Below, piece by piece: positions 1 to 14,200 of a stretch of DNA of 64,000 bases. Under the pieces are notes generated by a model, which had not been told where the DNA came from, did not search any database, and worked only from the letters and a program-made list of their open reading frames with translations. A program made the position numbers and the translations under genes. Source of the stretch: Hydractinia symbiolongicarpus (lineage: Eukaryota; Cnidaria; Hydrozoa; Anthoathecata; Hydractiniidae); NCBI RefSeq assembly GCF_029227915.1, contig NC_079880.1:28391501-28455500 (forward strand), written 5' to 3'. Each line of letters starts with the position of its first letter. Within the stretch, counting starts at the first letter, position 1.

Positions 1-1650
1 GTATACTTTTGACTATACGGGTCGAGTCCGGGGTTTACGGGAAATGGCGGGTTTTCGTTTGCCGGCGATTAAACTTCTTTTATTCAGCGTCTCATCAAAA
101 ATGAAAACATTTTTAAAAACTACAAGTCTCATGGGCTTTAGTGGTGAAATATTAATTTAAATAATCGTTCGGGAAATGAGTTTACACCCTGGGTACTTTC
201 TTTGTATACTTTTGACTATACGGGTCGAGTCCGGGGTTTACGGGAAATGGCGGGTTTTCGTTTGCCGGCGATTAAACTTCTTTTATTCAGCGTCTCATCA
301 AAAATGAAAACATTTTTAAAAACTACAAGTCTCACGGGCTTTAGTGGTTAAATAATAATTTAAAAAATCGTTCGGGAAATGAGTTTACTCCCTGGGTACT
401 TTCTTTCTATACATTCGACTATACGGGCCGAGTCGGGGATTTACGGGAAGTCGCGGGTTTTCGTTTGCCGGCGATTAAACTTCTTTTATTCAGCGTCTCA
501 TCAAAAATGATAACATTTTTGAGAAGTACAAGTCTCATGGGCTTTAGTGGTGAAATAATAATTTAAATAATCGTTCGGGAAATGAGTTTACTCCCTGGGT
601 ACTTTCTTTGTATACTTTTGACTATACGGGCCGAGTCCGGGATTTACGGGAAATCGCGGGTTTTCGTTTGCCGGCGATTAAACCACTTTCACTAAGCGTC
701 TCATCAAAAATGAAAACATTTCTGAAAACTACAAGTCTCATGCGTTTTAGTGGTGAAAAAATAATTTAAAAAATCGTTCGAAAAATGAGTTTGCTCCCTG
801 GTTATTTTCTTTGTATACTTTTTACTATACGGGCCGAGTCGGGGATTTACGGGAAGTCGCGGGTTTTCGTTTGCCGGCGATTAAACTTCTTTTATTCAGC
901 GTCTCATCAAAAATGATAACATTTTTGAGAAGTACAAGTCTCATGCGTTTTAGTGGTGAAAAGATAATTTAAAAAATCGTTTTGGAAATGAGTTTACTCA
1001 CAGGGTACTTTCTTTGTATACATTCGACTATACGGGGTAAGCCCGGGATTTACGGGAAAACGCGGATTTTCGTTTGCCGGCGATTAAACCACTTTCATTA
1101 AGCGTCTCATCAAAAATAAAAACATTTCTGAAAACTACAAGTGTTATGCGTTTTAGTGGTGAAAAAATAATTTAAAAAATCGTTCGGGAAATGAGTTTAC
1201 TCCCTGGTTACCTTCTTTGTATACTTTTGACTATACGGGCCCAGTCCGGGATTTACGGGAAATCGCGGGTTTTCGTTTGCCGGCGATTAAACTTCTTTTA
1301 TTCAGCGTCTCATCAAAAATGAAAACATTTTTAAAAACTACAAGTCTCATGGGCTTTAGTGGTGAAATAATAATTTAAATAATCGTTCGGGAAATGAGTT
1401 TACTCCCTGGGTACTTTCTTTGTATACTTTTGACTATACGGGTCGAGTCCGGGGTTTACGGGAAAAGGCGGGTTTTCGTTTGCCGGCGATTAAACTTCTT
1501 TTATTCAGCGTCTCATCAAAAATGAAAACATTTTTAAAAACTACAAGTCTCACGGGCTTTAGTTGTTAAATAATAATTTAAAAAATCGTTCGAGAAATGA
1601 GTTTACTCCCTGGGTACTTTCTTTGTATACATTCGACTATACGGGCCAAG

Positions 1651-1665
1651 TTCGGGATTTACGGG
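1651..1665 (+). other. CENP-B-box-like 15-mer (8 of 9 core positions)
   Basis: TTCGGGATTTACGGG compares with the mammalian CENP-B core TTCGNNNNANNCGGG. Only the central A is replaced by T. The usual monomer has TCCG here and matches 7 of 9. This is a resemblance only: no CENP-B homologue or binding is shown, and an 8/9 match in one copy among more than 300 may be chance. Confidence 0.3.
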
Positions 1666-2373
1666 AAATCGCGGGTTTTCGTTTGCCGGCGATTAAACCA
1701 CTTTCATTAGGCGTCTCATCAAAAATGAAAACATTTCTGAAAACTACAAGTCTCATGCGTTTTAGTGGTGAAAAAATAATTTAAAAAATCGTTCGGGAAA
1801 TGACTTTACTCCCTGGGTACTTTCTTTGTATACTTTTGACTATACGGGCCGAGTCCGGGATTTACGGGAAGTCGCGGGTTTTCGTTTGCCGGCGATTAAA
1901 CTTCTTTTATTCAGCGTCTCATCAAAAATGAAAACATTTTTAAAAACTACAAATCTCATGGGCTTTAGTGGTGAAATAATAATTTAAATAATCGTTCGGG
2001 AAATGAGTTTACTCCCTGGGTACTTTCTTTGTATACTTTTGACTATATGGGTCGAGTCCGGGGTTTACGGGAAATGGCGGGTTTTCGTTTGCCGGCGATT
2101 AAACTTCTTTTATTCAGCGTCTCATCAAAAATGAAAACATTTTTGAAAACTACAAGTCTCATGCGTTTTAGCGGTGAAAAGATAATTTAAAAAATCGTTT
2201 TGGAAATGAGTTTACTCCCTGGGTACTTTCTTTGTATACTTTTGACTATACGGGCCGAGTCGGGGATTTACGGGAAGTCGTCGGTTTTCGTTTGCCGGCG
2301 ATTAAACTTCTTTTATTCAGCGTCTCATCAAAGATGAAAACATTTTTAAAAACTACAAGTCTCATGGGCTTTA

Positions 2374-3790
2374 GTGGTGAAATATTAATTTAAATAATCG
2401 TTCGGGAAATGAGTTTACTCCCTGGGTACTTTCTTTGTATACTTTTGACTATACGGGTCGAGTCCGGGGTTTACGGGAAATGGCGGGTTTTCGTTTGCCG
2501 GCGATTAAACTTCTTTTATTCAGCGTCTCATCAAAAATGAAAACATTTTTAAAAACTACAAGTCTCACGGGCTTTAGTGGTTAAATAATAATTTAAAAAA
2601 TCGTTCGGGAAATGAGTTTACTCCCTGGATACTTTCTTTCTATACATTCGACTATACGGGCCAAGCCCGGGATTTACGGGAAATCGCGGGTTTTCGTTTG
2701 CCGGCGATTAAACCACTTTCATTAAGCGTCTCATCAAAAATGAAAACATTTCTGAAAACTACAAGTCTCATGCGTTTTAGTGGTGAAAAAATTTAAAAAA
2801 TCGTTCGGGAAATGACTTTACTCCCTGGGTACTTTCTTTGTATACTTTTGACTATACGGGCCGAGTCCGGGATTTACGGGAAGTCGCGGGTTTTCGTTTG
2901 CCGGCGATTAAACTTCTTTTATTCAGTGTCTCATCAAAAATGAAAACATTTTTAAAAACTACAAGTCTTATGGGCTTTAGTGGTGAAATAATAATTTAAA
3001 TAATCGTTCGGGAAATGAGTTTACTCCCTGGGTACTTTCTTTGTATACTTTTGACTATACGGGTCGAGTCCGGGGTTTACGGGAAATGGCGGGTTTTTGT
3101 TTGCCGGCGATTAAACTTCTTTTATTCAGCGTCTCATCAAAAATGAAAACATTTTTGAAAACTACAAGTGTCATGCGTTTTAGCGGTGAAAAGATAATTT
3201 AAAAAATCGTTTTGGAAATGAGTTTACTCCCTGGGTACTTTCTTTTTATACTTTTGGCTATACGGGCCGAGTCGGGGATTTACGGGAAGTCGCGGGTTTT
3301 CGTTTGCCGGCGATGAAACTTCTTTTGATCAGCGTCTCATCAAAAATGAAAACATTTTTAAAAACTACAAGTCTCACTGGCTTTAGTGGTTAAATAATAA
3401 TTTAAAAAATCGTTCGGGAAATGAGTTTACTCCCTGGGTACTTTCTTTGTATACATTCGACTATACGGGCCAACCCGGGATTTACGGGAAATCGCGGGTT
3501 TTCGTTTGCCGGCGATTAAACCACTTTCATTAAGCGTCTCATCAAAAATAAAAACATTTCTAAAAACTACAAGTCTCATGCGTTTTAGTGGTGAAAAAAT
3601 AATTTAAAAAATCGTTCGGGAAATGACTTTACTCCCTGGGTACTTTCTTTGTATACTTTTGACTATACGGGCCGAGTCCGGGATTTACGGGAAGTCGCGG
3701 GTTTTCGTTTGCCGGCGATTAAACTTCTTTTATTCAGCGTCTCATCAAAAATGAAAACATTTTTAAAAATTACAAGTCTCATGGGCTTTA
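2374..3790 (+). repeat. 7-monomer tandem duplication, copy 1 (1417 bp)
   Basis: This copy and the next share every unusual variant I checked. These include a GAAATATTAA start, CTGGATACTTTC with CTATACATTCG, a 3-bp deletion near 2790, GTCTTATGG, TTGGCTATAC, GATGAAAC with TTGATCAGCG, a 1-bp deletion at CCAACCCGGG, and AAAAATTACAAG at the end. The length is 7 x 203 minus the 4 deleted bases. The class order in phase is L1 L3 L4 L1 L2 L3 L4. I saw no base difference from copy 2 by eye. Confidence 0.93.
3467..3498 (+). other. Canonical G-quadruplex motif within a monomer
   Basis: Four GGG runs are separated by loops of 7, 6 and 7 bases (CCAACCC, ATTTAC, AAATCGC), which meets the usual G3+N1-7 rule. 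It arises because this L3 monomer lost one base from CCAAGCCC. The same form is at 4884-4915 and 7117-7148. Most other monomers have the same four runs with an 8-base first loop. Whether it folds in the cell is not known. Confidence 0.75.
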
Positions 3791-5207
3791 GTGGTGAAAT
3801 ATTAATTTAAATAATCGTTCGGGAAATGAGTTTACTCCCTGGGTACTTTCTTTGTATACTTTTGACTATACGGGTCGAGTCCGGGGTTTACGGGAAATGG
3901 CGGGTTTTCGTTTGCCGGCGATTAAACTTCTTTTATTCAGCGTCTCATCAAAAATGAAAACATTTTTAAAAACTACAAGTCTCACGGGCTTTAGTGGTTA
4001 AATAATAATTTAAAAAATCGTTCGGGAAATGAGTTTACTCCCTGGATACTTTCTTTCTATACATTCGACTATACGGGCCAAGCCCGGGATTTACGGGAAA
4101 TCGCGGGTTTTCGTTTGCCGGCGATTAAACCACTTTCATTAAGCGTCTCATCAAAAATGAAAACATTTCTGAAAACTACAAGTCTCATGCGTTTTAGTGG
4201 TGAAAAAATTTAAAAAATCGTTCGGGAAATGACTTTACTCCCTGGGTACTTTCTTTGTATACTTTTGACTATACGGGCCGAGTCCGGGATTTACGGGAAG
4301 TCGCGGGTTTTCGTTTGCCGGCGATTAAACTTCTTTTATTCAGTGTCTCATCAAAAATGAAAACATTTTTAAAAACTACAAGTCTTATGGGCTTTAGTGG
4401 TGAAATAATAATTTAAATAATCGTTCGGGAAATGAGTTTACTCCCTGGGTACTTTCTTTGTATACTTTTGACTATACGGGTCGAGTCCGGGGTTTACGGG
4501 AAATGGCGGGTTTTTGTTTGCCGGCGATTAAACTTCTTTTATTCAGCGTCTCATCAAAAATGAAAACATTTTTGAAAACTACAAGTGTCATGCGTTTTAG
4601 CGGTGAAAAGATAATTTAAAAAATCGTTTTGGAAATGAGTTTACTCCCTGGGTACTTTCTTTTTATACTTTTGGCTATACGGGCCGAGTCGGGGATTTAC
4701 GGGAAGTCGCGGGTTTTCGTTTGCCGGCGATGAAACTTCTTTTGATCAGCGTCTCATCAAAAATGAAAACATTTTTAAAAACTACAAGTCTCACTGGCTT
4801 TAGTGGTTAAATAATAATTTAAAAAATCGTTCGGGAAATGAGTTTACTCCCTGGGTACTTTCTTTGTATACATTCGACTATACGGGCCAACCCGGGATTT
4901 ACGGGAAATCGCGGGTTTTCGTTTGCCGGCGATTAAACCACTTTCATTAAGCGTCTCATCAAAAATAAAAACATTTCTAAAAACTACAAGTCTCATGCGT
5001 TTTAGTGGTGAAAAAATAATTTAAAAAATCGTTCGGGAAATGACTTTACTCCCTGGGTACTTTCTTTGTATACTTTTGACTATACGGGCCGAGTCCGGGA
5101 TTTACGGGAAGTCGCGGGTTTTCGTTTGCCGGCGATTAAACTTCTTTTATTCAGCGTCTCATCAAAAATGAAAACATTTTTAAAAATTACAAGTCTCATG
5201 GGCTTTA
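3791..5207 (+). repeat. 7-monomer tandem duplication, copy 2 (1417 bp)
   Basis: This is directly adjacent to copy 1 with no spacer and is apparently identical to it, including the same 3-bp and 1-bp deletions (near 4207 and 4888). After 5207 the sequence diverges into L5-class monomers. A more divergent relative of the same monomer series reappears at about 6430-7640, where AATGACTTTA, GTCACTGG-type and CCAACCCGGG variants occur in the same order. Confidence 0.93.
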
Positions 5208-8200
5208 GTGGTGAAATAATAATTTAAAAAATCGTTCGGGAAATGAGTTTACTCCCTGGGTACTTTCTTTATATACTTTTGACTATACGGGCCCAGTCCG
5301 GGAATTACGGGAAATCGCGGGTTTTTGTTTGCCGGCGATTAAACTTCTTTTATTCAGCGTCTCATCAAAAATGAAAACATTTTTAAAAACTACAAGTCTC
5401 ATGGGCTTTAGTGGTAAAATAATAATTTAAATAATCGTTCGGGAAGTGAGTTTACCACCCTGGGTACTTTCTTTGTATACTTTTGACTATACGGGCCCAG
5501 TCAGGGATTTACGGGAAATCGCGGGTTTTCGTTTGCCGGCGATTAAACCACTTTTATTAAGCGTCTTATCAAAAATGAAAACATTTCTGAAAACTACAAG
5601 TGTCATGCGTTTTAGTGGTGAAAAAATAATTTAAAAAATCGTTCGGGAAATGAGTTTACTCCCTGGTTACCTTCTTTGTATACTTTTGACTATACGGGCC
5701 CAGTCCGGGATTTACGGGAAATCGCGGGTTTTCGTTTGCCGGCGATTAAACTTCTTTTATTCAGCGTCTCATCAAAAATGAAAACATTTTTAAAAATTAC
5801 AAGTCTCATGGGCTTTAGTGGTGAAATAATAATTTAAAAAATCGTTCGGGAAATGAGTTTACTCCCTGGGTACTTTCTTTATATACTTTTGACTATACGG
5901 GCCCAGTCCGGGAATTACGGGAAATCGCGGGTTTTTGTTTGCCGGCGATTAAACTTCTTTTATTCAGCGTCTCATCAAAAATGAAAACATTTTTAAAAAC
6001 TACAAGTCTCATGCGTTTTAGTGGTGAAAAAATAATTTAAAAAATCGTTCGGGAAATGAGTTTACTCCCTGGTTACCTTCTTTGTATACTTTTGACTATA
6101 CGGGCCCAGTCCGGGATTTACGGGAAATCGCGGGTTTTCGTTTGCCGGCGATTAAACTTCTTTTATTCAGCGTCTCATCAAAAATGAAAACATTTTTAAA
6201 AACTACAAGTCTCATGGGCTTTAGCGGTGAAAAGATAATTTAAAAAATCATTTTGGAAATGAGTTTACTCCCTGGGTACTTTCTCTGTATACTTTTGACT
6301 ATACGGGCCGAGTCGGAGATTTACGGGAAGTCGCGGGTTTTCGTTTGCCGGCGATTAAACTTCTTTTATTCAGCGTCTCATCAAAAATGAAAACATTTTT
6401 AAAAACTACAAGTCTCATGCGTTTTAGTGGTGAAAAAATAATTTAAAAAATCGTTCGGGAAATGACTTTACTCCCTGGGTACTTTCTTTGTATACTTTTG
6501 ACTATACGGGCCGAGTCCGGGATTTACGGGAAGTCGCGGGTTTTCGTTTGCCGGCGATTAAACTTCTTTTATTCAGTGTCTCATCAAAAATGAAAACATT
6601 TTTAAAAACTACAAGTCTCATGGGCTTTAGTGGTGAAATAATAATTTAAATAATCGTTCGGGAAATGAGTTTACTCCCTGCGTACTTTCTTTGTATACTT
6701 TTGACTATACGGGTCGAGTCCGGGGTTTACGGGAAATGGCGGGTTTTTGTTTGCCGGCGATTAAACTTCTTTTATTCAGCGTCTCATCAAAAATGAAAAC
6801 ATTTTTGAAAACTACAAGTGTCATGCGTTTTAGCGGTGAAAAGATAATTTAAAAAATCGTTTTGGAAATGAGTTTACTCCCTGGGTACTTTCTTTGTATA
6901 CTTTTGACTATACGGGCCGAGTCGGGGATTTACGGGAAGTCGCGGGTTTTCGTTTGCCGGCGATTAAACTTCTTTTATTCAGCGTCTCATCAAAAATGAA
7001 AACATTTTTAAAAACTACAAGTCTCACTGGCTTTAGTGGTTAAATAATAATTTAAAAAATCGTTCGGGAAATGAGTTTACTCCCTGGGTACTTTCTTTGT
7101 ATACATTCGACTATACGGGCCAACCCGGGATTTACGGGAAATTGCGGGTTTTCGTTTGCCGGCGATTAAACCACTTTCATTAAGCGTCTTATCAAAAATA
7201 AAAACATTTCTAAAAACTACAAGTCTCATGCGTTTTAGTGGTGAAAAAATAATTTAAAAAATCGTTCGGGAAATGACTTTACTCCCTCGGTACTTTCTTT
7301 GTATACTTTTGACTATACGGGCCGAGTCCGGGATTTACGGGAAGTCGCGGGTTTTCGTTTGCCGGCGATTAAACTTCTTTTATTCAGCGTCTCATCAAAA
7401 ATGAAAACATTTTTAAAAATTACAAGTCTCATGGGCTTTAGTGGTGAAATAATAATTTAAAAAATCGTTCGGGAAATGAGTTTACTCCCTGGGTACTTTC
7501 TTTATATACTTTTGACTATACGGGCCAAGTCCGGGAATTACTTGAAATCGCGGGTTTTTGTTTGCCGGCGATTAAACTTCTTTTATTCAGCGTCTCATCA
7601 AAAATGAAAACATTTTTAAAAACTACAAGTCTCATGGGCTTTAGTGGTGAAATAATAATTTAAATAATCGTTCGGGAAACGAGTTTACCACCCTGGGTAC
7701 TTTCTTTGTATACTTTTGACTATACGGGCCCAGTCAGGGATTTACGGGAAATCGCGGGTTTTCGTTTGCCGGCGATTAAACCACTTTCATTAAGCGTCTT
7801 ATCAAAAATGAAAACATTTCTGAAAACTACAAGTGTCATGCGTTTTAGTGGTTAAAAAATAATTTAAAAAATCGTTCGGGAAATGAGTTTACTCCCTGGT
7901 TACCTTCTTTGTATACTTTTGACTATACGGGCCCAGTCCGGGATTTACGGGAAATCGCGGGTTTTCGTTTGCCGGCGATTAAACTTCTTTTATTCAGCGT
8001 CTCATCAAAAATGAAAACATTTTTAAAAACTACAAGTCTCATGGGCTTTAGCGGTGAAAAGATAATTTAAGAAATCGTTTTGGAAATGAGTTTACTCCCT
8101 GGGTACTTTCTCTGTATACTTTTGACTATACGGGCCGAGTCGGAGATTTACGGGAAGTCGCGGGTTTTCGTTTGCCGGCGATTAAACTTCTTTTATTCAG

Positions 8201-11200
8201 CGTCTCATCAAAAATGAAAACATTTTTAAAAACTACAAGTCTCATGGGCTTTAGAGGTGAAATAATAATTTAAAACATCGTTCCGGAAATGAGTTTACTC
8301 ACAGGGTACTTTCTTTGTATACTTTTGACTATACGGGTCGAGTCCGGGGTTTACGGGAAATGGCGGGGTTTCGTTTGCCGGCGATTAAACTTCTTTTATT
8401 CAGCGTCTCATCAAAAATGAAAACATTTTTAAAAACTACAAGTCTCACGGGCTTTAGTGGTTAAATAATAATTTAAAAAATCGTTCGGGAAATGAGTTTA
8501 CTCCCTGGGTACTTTCATTGTATACACTCGACTATACGGGCCAAGCCCGGGATTTACGGGAAATCGCGGGTTTTCGTTTGCCGGCGATTAAACCACTTTC
8601 ATTAAGGGGCTCATCAAAAATGAAAACATTTCTGAAAACTACAAGTCTCATGCGTTTTAGTGGTGAAAAAATAATTTAAAAAATCGTTCGGGAAATGACT
8701 TTACTCCCTGGGTACTTTCTTTGTATACTTTTGACTATACGGGCCGAGTCCGGGATTTACGAGAAGTCGCGGGTTTTCGTTTGCCGGCGATTAAACTTCT
8801 TTTATTCAGCGTCTCATCAAAAATGAAAACATTTTTAAAAACTACAAGTCTCATGGGCTTTAGTGGTGAAATAATAATTTAAATAATCGTTCGGGAAATG
8901 AGTTTACTCCCTGAGTACTTTCTTTAAATACTTTTGACTATACGGGTCGAGTCCGGGGTTTACGGGAAATGGCGGGTTTTCGTTTGCCGGCGATTAAACT
9001 TCTTTTAGTCAGCGTCTCATCAAAAATGAAAATATTTTTGAAAACTACAAGTCTCATGCGTTTTAGCGGTGAAAAGATAATTTATATAATCGTTTTGGAA
9101 ATGAGTTTACTCCCTAGGTACTTTCTTTGTATACTTTTGACTATACGGGCCGAATCGGGGATTTACGGGAAGTCGCGGGTTTTCGTTTGCCGGCGATTAA
9201 ACTTCTTTTATTCAGCGTCTCATCAAAAATGAAAACATTTTTAAAAACTACAAGTCTCACGGGCTTTAGTGGTTAAATAATAATTTAAAAAATCGTTCGG
9301 GAAATGAGTTTACTCCCTGGGTACTTTCATTGTATACATTCGACTATACGGGCCAAGCCCGGGATTTACGGGAAATCGCGGGTTTTCGTTTGCCGGCGAT
9401 TAAACCACTTTCATTAAGCGCCTCATCAAAAATGAAAACATTTCTGAAAACTACAAGTCTCAAATGTTTTAGTGGTGAAAAAATAATTTAAAAAATCGTT
9501 CGGGAAATGACTTTACTCCCTGGGTACTTTCTTTGTATACTTTTGACTACACGGGCCGAGTCCGGGATTTACGGGAAGTCGCGGGTTTTCGTTTGCCGGC
9601 GATTAAACTTCTTTTATTCAGCGTCTCATCAAAAATGAAAACATTTTTAAAAATTACAAGTCTCATGGACTTTAGTGGTGAAATAATAATTTAAAAAATC
9701 GTTCGGGAAATGAGTTTACTCCCTGGGTACTTTCTTTATATACTTTTGACTATACGGGCCCAGTCCGGGATTTACGGGAAATCGCGGGTTTTTGTTTGCC
9801 GACGATTAAACTTCTTTTATTCAGCGTCTCATCAAAAATGAAAACATTTTTAAAAACTACAAGTCTCATGGGCTTTAGTGGTGAAATAATAATTTAAATA
9901 ATCGTTCAGGAAATAAGTTTAATCCCTGGGTACTTTCTTTGTATACTTTTGACTATACGGGCCCAGTCCCGGGTTTACGGGAAATGGCGGGTTTTCGTTT
10001 GCCGGCGATTAAACTTCTTTTATTCAGCGTCTCAACAAAAATGAAAACATTTTTGAAAACTACAAGTCTCATGCGTTTTAGTGGTGAAAAGATAATTTAA
10101 AAAATCGTTTTGGAAATGAGTTTACTCCCTGGGTACTTTCTTTGTATACTTTTGACTATACAGGCCGAGTCGCGGATTTACGGGAAGTTGCGGGTTTTCG
10201 TTTGCCGGCGATTAAACTTCTTTTATTCAGCGTCTCATCAAACATGAAAACATTTTCAAAAACTACAAGTCTCATGGGCTTTAGTGGTTAAATAATAATA
10301 TAAAAAATCGTTCGGGAAATGAGTTTACTCCCTGGGTACTTTCTTTGTATACATTCGACTATACGGGCCGAGTCCGGGATTTACGGGAAATCGCAGGTTT
10401 TCGTTTACAGGCGATTAAACTTATTTTATTCAGCGTCTCATCAAAAATGAAAACATTTTTGTAAACTACAAGTCTCATGCGTTTTAGTGGTGAAAAAACA
10501 ATTTAAAAAATCGTTCGGGAAATGAGTTTACTCCCTGGGTACCTTCTTTGTATACTTTTGACTATACGGGCAGAGTCCGGGATTTACGGGAAGTCGCGGG
10601 TTTTCGTTTGCTGGTGATTAAACTTCTTTTATTCAGCGTCTCATCAAAAATGAAAACATTTTTAAAAATTACAAGTCTCACGGGCTTTAGTGGTAAAATA
10701 ATAATTTAAAAAATCGTTCGGGAAATGAGTTTACTCCCTGGGTACTTTCTTTGTATACTTTTGATAATACGGGCCGAGTCCGGGATATACGGGAAATCGC
10801 AGGTTTTCGTTTGCCGGCGATTAAACTTCTTTTATTCAGCGTCTCATCAAAAATGAAAAAATTTTTGTAAACTACAAGTCTCATGCGTTTTAGTGGTGAA
10901 AAAATAATTTAAAAAATCGTTTGGGAAATGAGTTTACTTCCTGGGTACTTTCTTTGTATACTTTTGACTATACGGGCCGTGTCCGGGGTTTACGGGAAAT
11001 GGCGGGTTTTCGTTTGCAGGCGATTAAAGTTCTTTTACTCAGCGTCTTATCAAAAATGATAACATTTTTGAAAACTACAAGTCTCATGCGTTTTAGTGGT
11101 GAAACGATAATTTAAAAAATCGTTTTGGAAATGAGATTACTCACAGGGTACTTTCTTTGTATATTTTCGACTATACGGGCCAAGCCCGGGATTTACGGGA

Positions 11201-14200
11201 AATCGCAGGTTTTCGTTTGCTGGCGATTAAACCACTTTCACTTAGCGTCTCAGCAAAAATGAAAACATTTCTGAAAACTACAAGTCTCATGCGTTTTAGT
11301 GGTGAAAAAACAATTTAAAAAATCGTTCGGGAAATGAGTTTACTCCCTGGGTACCTTCTTTGTATACTTTTGAGTATACGGGCAGAGTCCAGGATTTACG
11401 GGAAATCGCGGGTTTTTGTTTGCCGGCGATTAAACTTCTTTTATTCAGCGTCTCATCAAAAATGAAAACATTTTTAAAAACTACAAGTCTCATGGGCTTT
11501 AGTGGTGAAAAAATAATTTAAAAAATCGTTCTGGAAATGAGTTTAATCCCTGGGTACCTTCTTTGTATACTTTTGATTGTGCGGGTTGAGTCCGGTATTT
11601 ACGTGAAATCGCGGGTTTTCGTTTGCCGGCGATTAAACTTCTTTTATTCAGCGTCTCATCAAAAATGAAAACATTTTTAAAAACTACAAGTCTCATGGGC
11701 TTTAGTGGTGAAATAATAATTTAAAAAATCGTTTTGGAAACGAGTTTACTCACAGGGTAATTTCTTTGTATACATTCGACTATACGGGCCAAGCCCGGGA
11801 TTTACAGGAAATCGCGGGTTTTCGTTTGCCGGCTATTAAACCATATTCATTAAGCGTCTCATCAAAAATGAAAACATTTCTGAAAACTACAAGTCTCATG
11901 GGCTTTAGTGGTGAAATAATAATTTAAAAAATCGTTCGTGAAATGAGTTTACTTCCTGTGTACTTTCTTTGTATACTTTTGACTATACGGGCCGAGTCCG
12001 GGATTTACGGGAAATCGCAGGTTTTCGTTTGCCGGCGATTAAAATTCTTTTATTCAGCGTCTCATTAAAAATGAAAATATTTTTGTAAACTACATGTCTC
12101 ATGCGTTTTAGTGGTGAAAAAATAATTTAAAAAATCGTTCGGGAAATCAGTTTATTCCCTGGGTACTTTCTTTGTATACTTTTGACTAAACGGGCCGAGT
12201 CCGGGGATTACGGGAAATGGCGGGTTTTTGTTTGCCGGCGATTAAACTTCTTTTATTCAGCGTCTCATCAAAAATGAAAACATTTTTGAAAACTACAAGT
12301 CTCATGCGTTTTAGTGGTGAAAAGATAATTTAAAAAATCGTTTTGGAAATGAGTTTACTCACAGGGTACTTTCTTTGTATACATTCGACTATACGGGCCA
12401 AGCCCGGGATTTACGGGAAATCGCGGGTTTTCGTTTGCCGGCGATTAAATCACTTTCATTATTCGTTTCATCAAAAATGAAAACATTTCTGAAAACTACA
12501 AGTCTCATGCGTTTTAGTGGTGAAAAAATAATTTAAAAAATCGTTCGGGAAATGAGTTTACTCCCTGGTTACCATCTTTGTATACTTTTGACTATACCGG
12601 CCGAGTCCGGGATTTACGGGAAATCGCGGGTTTTCTTTTGCCGGCGATTAAACTTCTTTTAATCAGCGTCTCATCAAAAATGAAAACATTTTTAAAAACT
12701 ACAAGACTCATGGGCTTTAGTGGTGAAATAATAATTTAAGAAATTGTTCGGGAAATGAGTTAACTCCCTGGGTACTTTCTTTGTATATTTTCGACTATAC
12801 GGCCAAGCCCGGGATTTACAAGAAATCGCGGGTTTTCGTTTGCCGGCGATTAAACCACTTTCATTTAGCGTCTCATCAAAAATGAAAACATTTCTGAAAA
12901 CTACAAGTCTCATTCGTTTTAGTGGTGAAAAAACAATTTAAAAAATCGTTCGGGAAATGAGTTTACTCCGTGGGTACCTTCTTTGTATACTTTTGACTAT
13001 ACGGGCAGAGTCCGGGATTTACGGGAAATCGCGGGTTTTCGTTTGACGGCGATTAAACTTCTTTTATTCAGCGTCTCATCAAAAATGAAAACATTTTTAA
13101 AAACTACAAGTCTCATGGGCTTTAGTGGTGAAAAAATAATTTAAAAAATCGTTCTGGAAATGAGTTTACTCCCTGGGTACCTTCTTTGTATACTTTTGAT
13201 TGTGCGGGTTGAGTCCGGTATTTACGGGAAATCGCGGGTTTTCGTTTGCCGGCGATTAAACTTCTTTTATTCAGCGTCTCATCAAAAATGAAAACATTTT
13301 TGAAAACTACAAGTCTCATGCGTTTTAGTGGTGAAAAGATAATTTAAAAAATCGTTTCGGAAATGAGTTTACTCACAGGGTACTTTCTTTGTATACATTC
13401 GACTATACGGGCCAAGCCCGGGATTTACGGGAAATCGCGGGTTTTCGTTTGCCGGCGATTAAATCACTTTCATTAATCGTTTCATCAAAAATGAAAACAT
13501 TTCTGAAAACTACAAGTCTCATGCGTTTTAGTGGTGAAAAAATAATTTAAAAAATCGTTCGGGAAATGAGTTTACTCCCTGGGTACCTTCTTTGTATACT
13601 TTTGACTATACGGGCCTAGTCCGGGATTTACGGGAAATCGCGGGCTTTCTTTTGCCGGCGATTAAACTTCTTTTAATCAGCGTCTCATCAAAAATGAAAA
13701 CATTTTTAAAAACTACAAGACTCATGGGCTTTAGTGGTGAAATAATAATTTAAAAAATCGTTCGGGAAATGAGTTAACTCCCTGGGTACTTTCTTTGTAT
13801 ATTTTCGACTATACGGGCCAAGCCCGGGATTTACGGGAAATCGCGGGTTTTCGTTTGACTGCGATTAAACTTCTTTTATTCAGCGTCTCATCAAAAATGA
13901 AAACATTTTTAAAAACTACAAGTCTCATGGGCTTTAGTGGTGAAATAATAATTTAAAAAATCGTTCTGGAAATGAGTTTACTCCCTGGGTACCTTCTTTG
14001 TATACTTTTGATTGAGCGGGTTGAGTCCGGTATATACGGGAAATCGCGGGTTTTCGCTTGCCGGCGATTAAACTTCTTTTATTCAGCGTCTCATCAAAAA
14101 TGAAAACATTTTTAAAAACTACAAGTCTCATGGGCTTTAGTGTTGAAAAGATAATTTAAAAAGTCGTTCTGGAAATAAGTTTACTCCCTGGGTTCTTTCT

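Larger units (their letters stand above)
1..11158. repeat. Left satellite domain (GGCGGG/GAAGTCG monomer classes)
   Basis: Five monomer classes recur here. L1 has GTCGAG then GGCGGG. L2 has GAGTCGGGG with GAAGTCG. L3 has an ATTCGACTATA start, usually with CCAAGCCCGGG, and CACTTTCATTAAGCG. L4 has GAGTCCGGG with GAAGTCG. L5 has GGGCCCAGTC. A marker variant, AATGACTTTA in place of AATGAGTTTA, lies at 1799, 2811, 3622, 4228, 5039, 6461, 7272, 8694 and 9506. Its spacings are whole multiples of 203 once small indels are allowed for, including several of about 1421 (7 monomers). The GATTG class (S2) that dominates the middle domain is absent here. Net indels relative to the 203-bp ladder are only 7 bp over 55 monomers. 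There is no gene. Confidence 0.9.

Noticed and set aside
1563-11115. Plus-strand frames of 62 to 87 codons in the left domain (1563-1784, 5446-5634, 8969-9232, 10921-11115).
   Set aside because: These are monomer-length frames that differ from closed neighbours by one base or a small indel. They show no coding signature.
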